DNA of 64,000 nt from Daphnia pulex (lineage: Eukaryota; Arthropoda; Branchiopoda; Diplostraca; Daphniidae), in contig NC_060019.1 of NCBI RefSeq assembly GCF_021134715.1, positions 1,054,001 to 1,118,000 of the forward strand, given 5' to 3'. Shown piece by piece: positions 47,378 to 61,104 of the stretch. The position numbers and the translations under genes were made by a program. Position 1 is the stretch's first letter, and each line of letters opens with the position of its first letter. Below the pieces are notes generated by a model. The model worked only from the letters and a program-made list of their open reading frames with translations. It was not told where the DNA came from and ran no database searches.

Positions 47378-49624
47378 TTAGACAACCAACCGACTCAACA
47401 TCTCGGCGTCCTGTTCAGAGAGAAGCGGCAACGGTTCATTTTCATTCGTCGTTTTGGGTAGTGAACGACCGAAACGGATGATTGTCATTTTAGAAGATGA
47501 AGAATCTTCATCTAAATTAACCGATGAGGGTTCGTTTGGCTCCGACTGCTGGCTGCTGTCAGCGGATGGAGTAGCCGGTGGAGCGACGAATGTCGGAGGC
47601 GGCCGGACGCGGACTTCGTACGGCGACGAGTAGACGTCGTTGCCGAGAGCAGCGGACGATTTCGGCGGAGTCTTGACGGGTTTCCCATTGGTCAATTTCG
47701 TCGGCAATTTGAATTCGCCGCGCATAATCTTCTCCCACACTGAAATAATAATATCCAAAAATGAAAAAGGTTAGAGAAATGAATTGGCGCCAGCCACAAA
47801 GGACAAATAATAATTGTGGAATCGTACCGATGGTTTTGGCGTCGCGTTGGTAAGGATCCATCAAGTCGAGCGAGTGTTCGCTTTCGCTGACCAGATTCGA
47901 CATGCCGTACAGCGTCAAAACCTTGGGGCAATCTGCGGGAAAATAAAAGAAACGAAAAAGTTAGTACCGGTACAATGACTACAATCAGTTGATTGTGCGA
48001 TGCTATCGATTCTATTCGTGTGCTGTGTAATCATTATCAGATCCATCCCGAAAAAAAGTGCAACTTAAAAACCATTTCTCTCTCTCTCTCTCTACTACAC
48101 CAGCATCTAATCGCTCCGCAGCGCTGGGAAACTTTTACGTTGGGATATGCAAATCACTCACGAGAGCCGACCTCATGCCAGAGTTTGTTTGACGTCATCA
48201 GTTTTTCGTTGCAGGAATTTCCTGCACACAAGTCAATGCGCACACACGCACCGTGACTTTATAGCCTCACTCCGTGCATAGAGATTCGTGACTCGCTGAC
48301 CCGCTGATTAACGACTCGACCGCCCTCGGAGGAATGTACACTTGTGTTGCGTGCAAATAACTGGACATCAGTAATGCCCTCCTTTCTTTATTCTCCTCTC
48401 CTCATTTGAAAGATTTTCAGTTTCACGACCGTGTCAGCGCCTCGATTCGTGACGTCAGCAGAATTCCACACGCCGGCCAGAAGAGTCTTCCTGAATTCCC
48501 AGCTATAGAGAGAGAGGCTTTCTATCTTTTATTTTTCTTTTACATCCTGGTCCAAGTCGAACAGAAAGAAAAATAAAAATGTTTCAAACGACCTTCCCTG
48601 CGGCAGATTTAGACGAGTGTGAACTGATTTTATTCCTATGGCCTCCATACCTCCAATCCCGAAAAAAGAAAAAGAAAACCACCGGGATACTGTTGTTTTG
48701 AGAAAATAACCGAAACAACAATTTCGGTAGGTTGAAATAGGGGGAGAAATAATATAGGATATCCATCACGAAATAAATAAATACAGCGCCGTGTGTGCCA
48801 GGGCCACATCAGTGATTATACGTACAGCACACAATGCACACAGCAGACACTTGTGGAAAAGATTTGTGAAACTCACGAGAATCACGATTCTTTTATTTTC
48901 TCTTTCTCTATCTGTTGATGGGTCTCGTGTGTTGCGGTCTTTTGTCGTGATTACGCGTGAAGCGGTACATTCTTTTTCCCCTCCGAGCCGGATTCAGCTC
49001 TTCAATTCTTTCGTTTGCGGGTGAAAACGCACAAAAGGAGGAAATCTCTTTTAAGTGAAGGGAGAAGAGGGGGACAGACATAGTTAACCGTTGCACAGCT
49101 GCTAGTTGACTTTTTGAAGGATACATTCACTGTACGTATTATAATGACGTGTCTAGCGAAACTATAGGGACTAGGACGAGACTATTTGTTGCGTGTGAAA
49201 TTGTAGATCCGGAACACGAAGCCCGGACGTGATAATTGATTTCGTGAATTTTTAAAAACTGCCTTTTACATTGGTGTGGGGGTAAAGTTCAAGAGTGAGA
49301 AATGAAGTCAAATAATTACCGGGGATGTCAGAAGTCTTGCAGTATTGTTCCACTAGATGAACGAAAACGTAGAATAACCGGCCCATCTGTTAAGATAAAA
49401 TTTGAATTTAGATTTGAAATAATTTCGCGCTTCCTTGTGTGGATTTTGTGACAAGAGACTTGAATGCACGAAATAGAATTGGCATCGATTTTTACCTTTT
49501 CTTCGTGTTTGAGCAGCTCCCAAATTGGAATGGCGGCCGCGTCGGTTGGTTGCGGCTGATTCACTAAAATGAACGAGGCGACAATCAACAAGATGAAAGG
49601 GCAGCGGCAACTCCAGCGGGACAT
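47378..49624 (-). CDS. Secreted protein of unknown function, copy 1 (complete)
   Basis: Four exons (49624-49496, 49386-49320, 47932-47828, 47739-47378) give 220 residues. The signal peptide is RCPFILLIVASFILVNQ, preceded by MSRWSC. The mature part begins AAIPIWELLKHEEKMGRLFY and continues VHLVEQYCKTSDIPDCPKVL, a pair of nearby cysteines. SLDLMDPYQRDAKTIVWEKI and MRGEFKLPTKLTNGKPVK follow, then a Pro/Ser-rich region (VRPPPTFVAPPATPSADS) and a C terminus SLPKTTNENEPLPLL. No domain is recognised. It could be an extracellular or cuticle/peptide-precursor type protein. Intron 2 is 1.39 kb, unusually long for this window. A second copy lies at 61105-62964. Confidence 0.8.
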
Positions 49625-49849
49625 TTTTGTCTTGTCGACGTTTGAAAAAGCGAACGAAATAGTCACACGTGAAAAATCGAACGGGAGAAAATCAAGGGAC
49701 TGACGGTGAAGTGTTGTTTGAGTGAACGCTGGTCGAGCAACTGATTGTGGCCGCACGTTACGCGGTCCCTCTTATGGGGCAGGAGGAGGAGGTTGGGATG
49801 TTCTCTGGCGGGCGGGACTGGAGGAGGAGGTCCCGAAGAGGAGAAGAAA

Positions 49850-50000
49850 GAAAAAGAAGAAGAAGAGGAGGAATGCACCAAACTCCGCCGGCAAGGACGT
49901 TCTCCATCCACCGTCGAATTTCTTCTTCTTCTTCTTCTTCCTTGAATTTTCTTTCTCTTTTCTTTCTTCTCTCTCCCTACACCTTTTCCTTCGTTCGTTC
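49850..50000. repeat. Purine/pyrimidine simple repeats
   Basis: GAAGAAGAAGAGGAGG on one side and CTTCTTCTTCTTCTTC then CTTTCTTT on the other, with length differences between the two duplicate copies (compare 63200-63320). Confidence 0.8.
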
Positions 50001-50225
50001 CTTCGTTTGTTCGTCTCTTTCTTTCTTTTTTTCGTGATTGGAATGTCTTGGTCGGCCTCTTTCCGACATTCTTTCGGAGGTCACCAAGGTCGTTCGTCCT
50101 TCTCTTCCCCGTTTTCCCAATTCCTTCACGACGACCGAACGGCGATGGAAATTCCGCACAGAAACTGATCGAACGTGAATTTCGTTTTGAAAAGATTCGG
50201 GCACCAAATTTAATTCACGGCGGAG

Positions 50226-50231
50226 TATAAA
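50226..50231 (+). promoter_or_regulatory. Plus-strand TATA box, conserved in both duplicates
   Basis: TATAAA in GGAGTATAAAGGCGTC, ~600 bp upstream of and divergent from the secreted-protein gene. The same box is at 63571 in copy 2. No protein frame with a conserved ATG follows in both copies, so the transcript, if any, starts with a non-coding exon. Confidence 0.4.
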
Positions 50232-50679
50232 GGCGTCGCTTTGATTCTGCAACCAACGACATTGGCCTGGTTAAAACATCTTCCTGCCAAGGTTCATTCG
50301 CGCACATTTATTACGTTGTTGTTAATGTTGTTGTTGTTGTTTGGTATTGGAATTGCGGGAAATGAGCGGTGCGATGCGGTTGTTGCCGGGCGCATTGCAA
50401 CAGAATTCACGGACGTCCAATGAAATTCGGGTCATCGAGTACGAAAGTTGAACGAGTCGACGACTAATTTATTAGTCGACCAATTCAGTCGATGCTCTGG
50501 ACAACATTGGAACAATCGGGCGCTTTATTGGTTTTTCTTTTGGTTCTTTTTTCTCCCGATTGGAATGCAAACGTCCAACAATCAAACGAACGAACGAGGC
50601 GAATCCACGTCAATAGAAAAACCCACAAGGAAAAGCCGAACATTCAAATAAGAAAAAGAAAAGGAAAAGAAAAAGGGAC

Positions 50680-53600
50680 GTTGGCTTCTGCTGCTGCTGC
50701 CACAGTCGAAGAAAACGATTGAGTAACATTCCCATATATGGTCATGTCTCTCTTGATGTTTTCCCATTGCGCTGGCCGTTTCTTCGTGCCAGCCACTCAG
50801 CGCAGGCCTCGGCAACATCCTTCACCTTTTCCCTCATCATCACGCAATCACACGTGAATTTATTTTTATTCTCTTTCTGCTGCTGGTAGTCGGAAAATAT
50901 TTTCCCATTTCTTCATGAAAATTTGAATTTTGTGCCAATTGAATTTCCCGGTCGATTTTTGGAATTTGGAGGGAAATTCAAAATTGTAAAAATAAAATCG
51001 GAACGGGTTGCAATGAAATTGTGGGGTTACTCGAGGTTAATCGTCGAATTGAGGTGGCCGTTTCTTCTTTTCCACATTATTCGAATGATAAGAAATAGAG
51101 AAGAAGAAAAAGAAGAAAAAGAAATGGGAGGGAAGAAGAAGAAGAAGAGGCCGAGGGGGGAAAAAAGAAACGAATGCGTCGGCCGTCGCCGCTGCTGTCC
51201 GCCACCGACTCTCTCCGCTCATTGCACGCGGGACTTGCGAGTCCCGACGGGACGGCGCCGACTGGATGGCGCCAGATCAAAAGAAAAAATAAGAAGAAAA
51301 AGGTAAAAACTGGCATCAGGCGGTTGTTGGGAGAGAGAAAAGAAAAAAAGGCCAGGAGGAACTGCTGGGCAGAGAGGCAGCAGCAGCCGACGGACCGACG
51401 GTTGTTGGGGCGTTCGATCGTTCGGGTCGACTCCATCAAACATCATTTATGCGCCCATCATCTTCCCACACACACACACACGAGAGGGTCTACACATACG
51501 TAGGGGCCGCCACACTATGACGGCGTTGCTCTTTTCTTCTCTTCTCTCGTCCCAGTGCGCGCGTACAGAAATAAATAAACGGCCCAAAAAGACTCGCGGG
51601 GTTTAAAAAAAAAACGAAAAAGCATTTGGGTTGCGGGACTGCTCCCGGCGGACCAGGCTCAACGTCGCCACAACTACAAACAACAACAACAACAACAACA
51701 ACGGAAAAGAAAAGAACAAAACAAAACAATTGCCGACTAAAAAAGAGGAAAACACTTAGCCGTTGCAACACAATAGGAAATTCCCAAATACTGCTACTGA
51801 CGCAATATACATGTTTCGGAGACAATCGAAGAATTTATAGTCAGTTTGTCATACAGACAGACTATGATTATTATTATTCAAATAATAGCAGTAAAGTGAG
51901 TTGGGGGCTTTTTTTTGTTGTTTTTTCGACGGTCACTTGGGTATTCTGTTATTCTCTTCAAAATTCGATCATTCCTCGATGATAAGCGGAAAAAACGGGA
52001 ACAGGACAGTGGCCTTTATTTTCGTTCGTTTTTTCTTTCCTTATTCCTATCACGATAACGTAAACGAGTTCCAGAAAATGACGACAAAAACAACCGGTGC
52101 TGTTACTGCTACTATATACACACACGCTGCTGGGACTGATGTTACAGTTATTTTGTAACTGGTCCGGTCTGGTTCGGTCTCTGATCGGTGGAACCAAAAT
52201 AGCGCGATTAGAATATGGCCTATACGCCTAACTTGGGAGTTTATCAATGTCCAGCACATCTGTTTAATCATATGTAACAATCAATTGAGCAAATTGGGTG
52301 GAATGAGATGCAATAACGACAGCAGAGCGGGATAAAAAAAAAACCAAATGCGCGTTCGATCGACCCGGCACGGCAAAGTCGATGAAAACGGGGCCGTCCA
52401 CTTTCAATTACTATCGTCAAACGGAATTATTATTATGTTTTTTTAATTCTCCGAGTGAACCAGGGTGGAATATGTAACGGTCTCGTTACGCTCGTTTCGT
52501 GATATTACACGGTCAACAGAATAACTTGCGTTGATGTTTGAAAATTCTCCCGCGACCGAGTAAACGATTGGCACAGAATTCACAGTATTATAGCCTACAT
52601 TAACGCAAACATTGTTAGCAGCATTAACACAATTAACTGGCCATCTTTAAGACAAAAGCATGCGAAAATTTTTGTTATAGTCTCAAGATTAGAGATAACG
52701 GTTCTATTTCAATTGCGAATGGGATTTCCATTGACCCAAACAGTGTTGCGTGAATGTCGTCATATCTGGGACAAGAGCAACAAACGGCCGTGGGTTAGAC
52801 AATCCATAAATCGCTGAATATTCTGATGCGCTTCTTTTATCATTTCTAGTCGGGATATGATTGTGCGCAGCAAACGATCAAACAGATGCGGATAATAGAG
52901 GACAGATTTGCATTATTTAGGCATAGGATGGGCGCGGTCAAGGAATTCCAGTCCCGCCAACACCACCACCAGCCACCAACAATTTGAACGGCATTTAAAA
53001 ACAAACAGACGAAAATTGTACGGAGCAGAAGAAGAAAATCCCACGCATCACATCGTCGTTCCTCTTTTGAGCGATTGGATCGGCTCGAAAACTTTCCCAT
53101 CGTTTCCATTTTGCCTTACACAAGTTTGTCTCGACCGCCGGTTGTTGATGGCCGCCGTGCTCCATGTTGCTGTTGTTGTTGTTGCTGGTGAGAGATGCGC
53201 GTGGCTCGTGCCGTATCTGCCCGTTCTATCTCCCCCGCTGGCCTTGGTATGCGGAATTTCGGCCCTTTTTTCTCTTTTCTTTTTCTTTTTTTCGTTCGTT
53301 TCTTGTTTTTCGGGAATTTTGGTTTTTCGAAAGGTACAACCACACAGACACATCAGTACGATCTTCGACGCCATAATAACAATAATGCACTGCACTACGC
53401 ACTGTAGGTAATATCTCCAAGAGACGTCACTAAGCAAAAATTCCGCACCATCCACACTCGACGTGTTTCTCTTTGCGCCAAAACAAAAAAACAAAAAATT
53501 CACGACCCCGCGGCTAAATTCGTCGACTCGAACGCAAGTTGAAAAAAAATACAAAAAAAAAATTTGCATACGGCGACATTTTCGGATCGTTAACCTCCTC

Positions 53601-56600
53601 CTCCACGATCAATCTGTCCTTTCCTAGCGACGTGAAATTATCCACAAATAAGGGAATATTTTTCTGTTTTCCTTTTTATATTTTCTTCCTTCAAAAAAAT
53701 TTCCTTCCATTTCCAGGAATCGTAAAAAAAAAGAGCCAAAAAGAAAAATCGCCGTGTTAAAACGTTGCCGCATATGGCCGCCAACATCAATTCGCCTTTT
53801 TCGTCTACGCAATTCAGAGGTCAATATGTAGAAACGGGAAGTACTGGTCAAACATTTTCTGGCTGACCGCCGACCCAAGTTATAATAAGAGAAAAACCCG
53901 CTACATTTGAAATATAGTAGCTGTGGGAAATATAATCGCCGTATAACCTTTCAATAGGGGACAAACTCGAAAATACAAAAATGAACAAGGGACGAATAGA
54001 AAAATCTGTCGAATGAAATGGAATCCAACCGAATAAAATACGCGGGGGGTCCTTTTTTTATTGGAAAATATTTCTCTACCAATGTGATGCAGTTTGTCTC
54101 GGACCTTGCAATCAAACCTGGCGGTTATTATTATTATAGCCGCTCGGTGTTCATTAACATATACATATCATTCCACCTGGAAGTTTTAAAAAGATGCTTA
54201 TAATTGACGCTATTTATTGATAACCCAAAAGAATGGAAGGATGGACACGGAGGATCGTTCATCACGCACCTTGCGCTCGGTACATCTACTGCACAGATAT
54301 AGCTGCCAGGCATATAAATAAATGACAGATGATAATTCATCCCGAAAAAAAAAGGAAAAATACAGAGACGAACGACGACTAGACAAGAAAGAAATGTCGT
54401 CCTTGAATCGATATGTTGTTTCTTACCTGTTAAACATCTCTCAGCGTCTTGTCTAACTACTCGGATCACATGTCGGGCCAGATTTGCATCAAATTGTTGT
54501 TCGCCGGCGCGGCCAACAATTTTCATGTCCAACAGCTGATGTTATTTATGGCGATCTCAAAATAGCCCAGCTCGCGTGAATAATGTCTAGCCCCGAATAT
54601 TTTTACTTGCAAGTGTAGGTACTTTTTAGACGTGCTGGATAATAATCGATTCAATGCTGTGCAAAAATTATCCGCCCAAAAGTGAACTGATGTAACTGAT
54701 AGACACTTTTCGGGGATGATAGACCCACAGCACATCTTCTTTGGGTGTATCGATCCTTGTATGGCTATCACTTGTCTTCCCAACACTTTACGGCCTTATT
54801 GGCTTACACATTATAGCGCGGATAGTGCTATAGTGCCTCCTGATATCAATCCGGAATCTCATTTGATTTGCGCAGTTTGAAAATCACCTCGGCCCCAACT
54901 TTTTTCTGTAATGCGTAGGTACGTGACGGCTTACGGTGATCCCATCGCATGGTTTTGTCAGACCCAAATTTGGGTGCCACACCTTTTTCTTTGTGTGTAC
55001 CGGAGTGAAATATCACGACAACTTTTTTTGTCAAAACCGGGACAGACTCACATAAGACGCTGGGCGAACGAAAAAAAAGATTCGTTCAATTGTTTTCAGT
55101 CGCCAGCGTTTTGTCAGTCGGTCCGCCGATTGTTCCGGTAAAAGGGTAAACGACATTATCCCGACGGTATAGAATAGATAAGATGGGACATCAAAATAAC
55201 ATTCGATTCTCTCCTTTGAAGGTTGATGCGAAAATCAACAAGGAAATAGTTGTTGGGAGACCCAAAATGGAATATCTACAATAAGCAGAAAATGAATTTG
55301 CACATTTTTAGCGCAATGATGGAGATGTTGAATCGGTAATGAACCTTCTTTATTCAGCACCACTTCATTTAATGCACGAAGCGGAGAAATTAAAAAGAAA
55401 AGGTGCATTTCATTATTTCGGCTATACGTTTTTTAATAAGACATTTGCGCGGGCTATTCAAATCTTCATCCACCGAATATTTTTCGCGCCGTTTCATCTC
55501 CGATTATTTTCCGTGCGCGTTTTTCTTTCTCTATCTTATTCCGTTACGTCATTGCGGAGACAATTGAAATACGAATCAATAAAAGTTTTTTTTTTTTCGA
55601 ATACATAAAAGGAATGTGTCCTCACCGCGTGAGATAACAATAACCTGCGCGATCAAAAAGCCAAATAAAACGTCATCATCATCAAACAACACAGCGGCTT
55701 ATCTCGGGCGGCATTTTTGTTCTCTATTGCGTTTTATTGTTGCGCGAATGCAACAACGGCGGAGAATAATAGGAAAAGCGAACAAAATAGAATAATGGCC
55801 AACGTTACAATGGGTCGAAAATAGAAAACCCATACAGACTTCTTTTACCACCTCGTTGCCATTTTGGCCGAGAAGAACAACAAGACGGAAAGAGCAAAAA
55901 AAGAAATGCGTCTCGGTTGGAAATGTGTAAACGCATCGCAATCCAAAGAAAAGAAAAAGAAGTTGCCGACCAGTCGTCGATTTTCCCACATTTTCTAGAC
56001 GAAAAAAGAAAAAATGCTTAAATTGGTGGAATGCTGGAAAAAGATTTCTGAACTGGACGTCTAGAAATCAAAGAGCAACAACAACAACTGACAGCTCTAC
56101 GGAGAAATTTTATTTACAATCAACGAGCGCTTGGAAGGTTTGAAATTTTTATGAGTTCCAGCTCCCATCGGCAGACGGTCCTTTTAAGAGTCGAATCAAA
56201 AACCCACACAAGGGAAATATTTATTCAAATTCAAATCTATAACCAGTTCAACCGCGCTCGACGAGCGGCCAGCAGAAAAACCAGCCCCCGCTTCATCATC
56301 CGGAATTCCCAAGGTCGATTCCACTGGGCCTTTTGCATGCGATTCGTTCCAGATGCCAAATGGGAAAAAACAAAACGACGCGGGAAAGGGAAATAATAAC
56401 ATTGCGAATAAGAAGTCTATCGGGGGAGTGACGTCACCGGTTTCCCGGAACGCCCTTGAAATTAATGAAAACAGGAAGGAAAAATATAAATGGATGGATT
56501 CAACTGGAGGTGGAGCGGCGGAGCTAATCAGCCGACCGCGCCATATCGGGATCTAATTCGCCATCTATTTTGCATATTAGATTGTGTGACCAGCACCACC

Positions 56601-59600
56601 ACCACCACCAAGTGCCGGCCACGTACGAAATCTTTTCACCACCACCCGGTGAATCGTTAATTATCCCGAGGTACGTGAGTGATGAATCCCCTTCGTACGT
56701 ACAAGTGTACAACTTGCGTTTTTCCTCTTTTGTTTTTCCACTTTCCTTTCGCTCATTTGCGGTACAGCAACTCATTGCCATAATACACAAAAACAATGTC
56801 CGGAACGACAAGAGGAAATAAGTATACTCTTCGGTCACGCACTGCCAAAGAACCAGAAACAAGAGACCTGATAATGTGAAAGGAGACGAGGCAATTGCGG
56901 AAAACGACTAGACCCGAGTACTTTATGGACATTTGCCAATTCCACCTTTTTTTATTTTGTCCAAATTTGTGTCTGTCATGCTCACGCAGCACAAATTTAA
57001 ATTTAGCAAAAAAGGAAGAAAGAGAATATCCTTTCACCCATCTTTACCCAGTAATTAGACCTTGTCCGGTTGTCAGTGATTACGTCAGACATCACTTAAC
57101 ATTTGAGTTTACGTTTGTGAACGAAAAGCTTATAGACATACACAAGTCCGGGTTGAAAAACCTTTGGATATATTATTGGACTATATACTCACCGTAGCTA
57201 TTATGCAGCTCTGTCGATGGCTCTTTCCAGGAACTCAACGGCCACGAAAAGCAGAAGCAGCAGCAGTCCGGCTCATAAATAAGTATTAGGAGCTGACGAA
57301 AGAATTTGCTACAAATTGACCGCGTGCGAGTCACAGCTGAACGTTCCACCAGGATGTTGTTGGCGAGTCATCATTTATTTATATGTGCTTCTTTTCTCTT
57401 CTTTTTTTGGAAGAAAATGCCGAAACTGATTGCAAATCAGAGAATCCCGGGAATAAGAGAGTCAACATCCGCCTCCATCATCCACTCGTCCACGCGAGGC
57501 TGCAGACAAGTTGGCGGTGGTCTCGTCTTGAATCACGAAAACCTTTTGACGTCAGACACGCAAAATCCAATTCCAAAGAGGCTCGAAACGAATCGCAAAA
57601 GGGAAATTCTTATCGGGAAATCGCGGGAAAATATTAAAGAAACGAGTCGAAAAATAGCGGCGAATGAAACGAACGAAAAGGAACGACAATAAAAAAAAGT
57701 CAAAACCGCAACGACGTCGACGGACCCACTGGATGACCGAGTGACTTTTTTTAAATGGCGACATTGTTCCTCCTCGACGAGATGACACAATTCTCTGTGA
57801 GTATACCCTCCCTCCCCCTTCCTCCCGGCCGTGGATGGACGCCAACGTCGTGATGACCGACTTCACGGCTCATCATCGTCGTCGTTCGTTCGTTTGCTGG
57901 GCATCGATCGGCCGCCGATTTGAAAAGGAAAATCCGCAACGGCCGGAGCAAAACGACAACGCCTTTTGAAATGTTTGGAAACGAGACACTTCGTGATTTC
58001 GAATCGCTTCGTCGGCCGACGCTGACAGCGTCCGTCACGGTTCGATAATCGACGGCGTTGCGTGCCCGGCAATCGTCTCAGCGTCTCGGCTGCAGTCAGA
58101 CTCATCCAGTCCCGCGATGGCGTCACTTCCATCGAGGTCGAAATGCATCACAATCGCATCCGCACGCAGAAAAATACGAAAATTCACGAACGAAACAAAA
58201 ATAAAAGTTGAAAAATGAACAGCCGGGAACTCCAACGGCCGTGCGGGAACTCGTTGATCAACGCCAGTCGGAGCAGCGGGACGATGGGGCCGATTGCGTC
58301 GTAAAAGATTATTCATTCCGCCCTCTGTTACAGTCAAATGAAATCAATCCGGCGGTCCTCTCAGCACGAAGTGAACGCATTTTGTGGCTTTTTCATCTTT
58401 CACGGCCGCCCAAAAAGTTACGGGCTCTGCTTTTGCCCAACGACTTTGTAACCGACCGACCGACCGACTCACGAACGAACGAACGAAATAAAATGAAAGA
58501 AGAACAAGGCCACCACTAGCGAATCCAATTCGAAATCGATCATCGCTGCTGCTGCACAGGCCCTTCCTCTTCGTATTCAAACAAGAATCCATCCAGCATC
58601 CATCCGCTTCTTTCATCTCTTCGTTTGCAAGTGAATCAGCCAAAGCAAATGAGAAGCGTGACACTCGCATCCGTTTTGTTCCGGTTTCATTTCAACAGAT
58701 CACGACTGTTTGCGTTTCAAACTTTGACTCCCCATCAGTACACCTGCACTGGTGATTGCGAAAAAATCAAAAAAACAAATCATAAAAGGGAAATTCACGA
58801 ACGCAACATTTCGGCGTGAGCGAATCATTCACGTGGAAATGCGCAGGCGTTTTCCATTTCTAAATGTCGTGAATTTGTTTGTTGTTTTCCGATGAGTCAT
58901 CGATTCCATCAGAGAAAGAAAAAAGTATTTCTCTGAGATTGTGTTTCACGTCATTGTGCATCACAGCTCGAACAAATTGTTAGAAAAGCGGATGCATCCG
59001 GCGCAACCGGAAAATTATTTTTCAAAAAACAATCAAATGAAAATAGAGAGCCCGTTCCTTTTCAGTGGCGTGTTCGTCCAGCCAATTCGAATAGCGAACG
59101 ACCGACCACCCAGCTCTCTTCAAAATTCAACAATGGAACGAGGAAGAGATTTAATTGGGGTTACCCTAGGAGTCCTCATCGGAGAAACCTCCATTTGCCA
59201 ACGAGCTTCCATCACAATTCATGATCAATTCCGACAGATTGGTTTTATCGCACAATAAAACAGCGCCTGTGTTATAGCTCAAAGCTTGTCTCAACAGCCT
59301 GTGCAGTGTCTACAGTCTCTAAATCATATTGAACCCCTAAACAACTATCAGAACATCGGACTGGGCATCTGCTCAAAATCTCGAAAAGGAGGACGATTTT
59401 GAATTTAGAGAGATGGAATCGCTGAAAATTTATTTACTCCTTAACTCCATATTTTACTCTGACCCACTTCACCTTCATCATTTAAGAACAATCAATTAAA
59501 CTCCCTTGTGCCAAAATCATGCTAAATGTATAAGGCAGCGCTAACTTTTGAAAAACTGTTTTCAAGTTAAGAAAACTGAAGAAGAATTGCGATTCCGTTC

Positions 59601-61104
59601 CTCATCTAAGCAAGCGTCTAGACAATGTTACAAAAGAGACCCCAATTCTACAATTAGGAGAAAGCCTCAAACAATTTAAAGATTCAACATTAGCGAGTAA
59701 AGATTTTCTGAATTTCGATCCCTTCCCCTGACAATAAAGGCGCGAAAAGAATAATTGCGTTGAACAGCAAACAGCAAATGCACTTTTGCCAGATTTTTTT
59801 TTTAACTCGCGTGAGTCGACATAAAATTAAGAAACGAACTAAATCGACTAGATTTAGCTACAATATTTACTTATTTGCTAAAAAAAAATTGCAAATAATA
59901 TTCGCACTAGCAAATAATAATTTTCGTGCAGCCATTCATCACGCTGTTGTCAAATGTAACTTTTGTTCCCTTTTGGCCTTCCCGCCAAATCAAATAATTT
60001 AAAATAAAAGAAATAATAAAACCGAATAAAACGAAGTTGTACTTGAACATAGCTCTGCGTCAATAATGGAAGTTGAGATAACATTCTAATTTGTTTAGCT
60101 TTATTTGTTGCAATGGAAATTTATTCGTTTTTCTATATGCATTTGCACATTTAACCTCGATCACAGTTCATACGATCACTTCTGACAGATTGTGGTTTTA
60201 TCGCAGAATAAAACAGCTTGTCTTAACAACCTGTGCAACCTTGACGGTCTCTAAATCAAAGTGACTGTAATGTATTTCTACCTAAACATCCAGGATTTCT
60301 CGTCACCAAAAACTTTTGACCGCTTTGTTACTCTGTGAAATGAATCCAGCCGAGTTCACGAGGTACTTGGTTATTTAGTTCATCAGTCCCTTTGGTTGAT
60401 TTTTGTAACAAACTTTATTTTTTGGTTATCTCGACACAACGAACAATAAATGCTTTACAAATATTTGAAAGAACACGGAAAACAAAGAACAGGATGGAAT
60501 CCACAAATGAATTTATACAAATGAAATTTAGGTTTCTAGGTCGAAAATCTCAGCATCACCAGACATTCAAAGGCCCTTCAGCAATTAAACAAAGGACACT
60601 GAACGGTGGATTGTCTATACATTATTATTTCATCAGGTACTGGAAAACATTTCGAAAGACGCCAATGCAACATTAAAAACAGACCCATTTGCCAGGGGGA
60701 AACGATTGAACCAGTTGAGAATAAGAAGAGGCCGTTTTTACTATCATTCCAGATCGACGGTATTGTCCAGCAAACTGTCGGTACTATAGCCGTCGAAAAG
60801 TTGACCGCATTCAACTTTGAAGCTACAACACTTTCTGCAAAGATAAGAGCAAGCTGATATGAGTAAAACTGATTGGACTGTTAAATGAAATTTAAGGTCT
60901 AACATACCCGAGTTAATGATTAAAGTTGAATTTGTAAGTCTGCAGGATTGAAGTTGATGACGTTGGCGTTTTCTTGCTGGTACAGGGAAGGAGAAGGACA
61001 CTAGAAAGGCACACCAATAATTTCCAAACACTTGCGGCTTTACAACCGATTCCGGCTCGTTGGTTCAAAGTCGCAATTATGGGTGAGATGTCTTGATGGG
61101 TTTG
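50680..61104. other. 10-kb gene-poor, low-complexity region
   Basis: I can support no gene here. Open frames on both strands come from biased composition. Visible simple repeats are GAA/CTT tracts (51100-51160), a CA repeat (51470-51482), a CAA/ACA run (51676-51706) and a TG/GTT stretch (53165-53185). It may be an intergenic regulatory region or a long intron of a transcript starting at the 50226 TATA box. One minus-strand stretch at 54427-54535 looks exon-like but is unproven. Confidence 0.55.

Larger units (their letters stand above)
47527..50680. repeat. Direct duplication, copy 1 (pairs with 61159-64000)
   Basis: From TTCGTTTGGCTCCGACTGCTGG (47531 and 61164) through all four exons and ~1 kb upstream of the start, the two segments are co-linear in the same orientation. 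Exons and the upstream region are almost identical by eye, while the middle of intron 2 has diverged strongly. Copy 2 continues past the window end. Confidence 0.92.

Noticed and set aside
50241-50423. Hydrophobic 60-residue frame after the TATA box
   Set aside because: It begins at TTG, and the only internal ATG in copy 1 is missing in copy 2, so it is probably not translated.
57190-57290. Leucine-rich minus-strand run before a strong donor (GTGAGT)
   Set aside because: The hydrophobic frame has an immediately preceding stop and two stops before the donor, so no signal-peptide exon can be built.
50700-59300. Many open frames of 60-170 codons on both strands
   Set aside because: They arise from purine/pyrimidine bias and simple repeats; no start context, splice pattern or family resemblance supports them.
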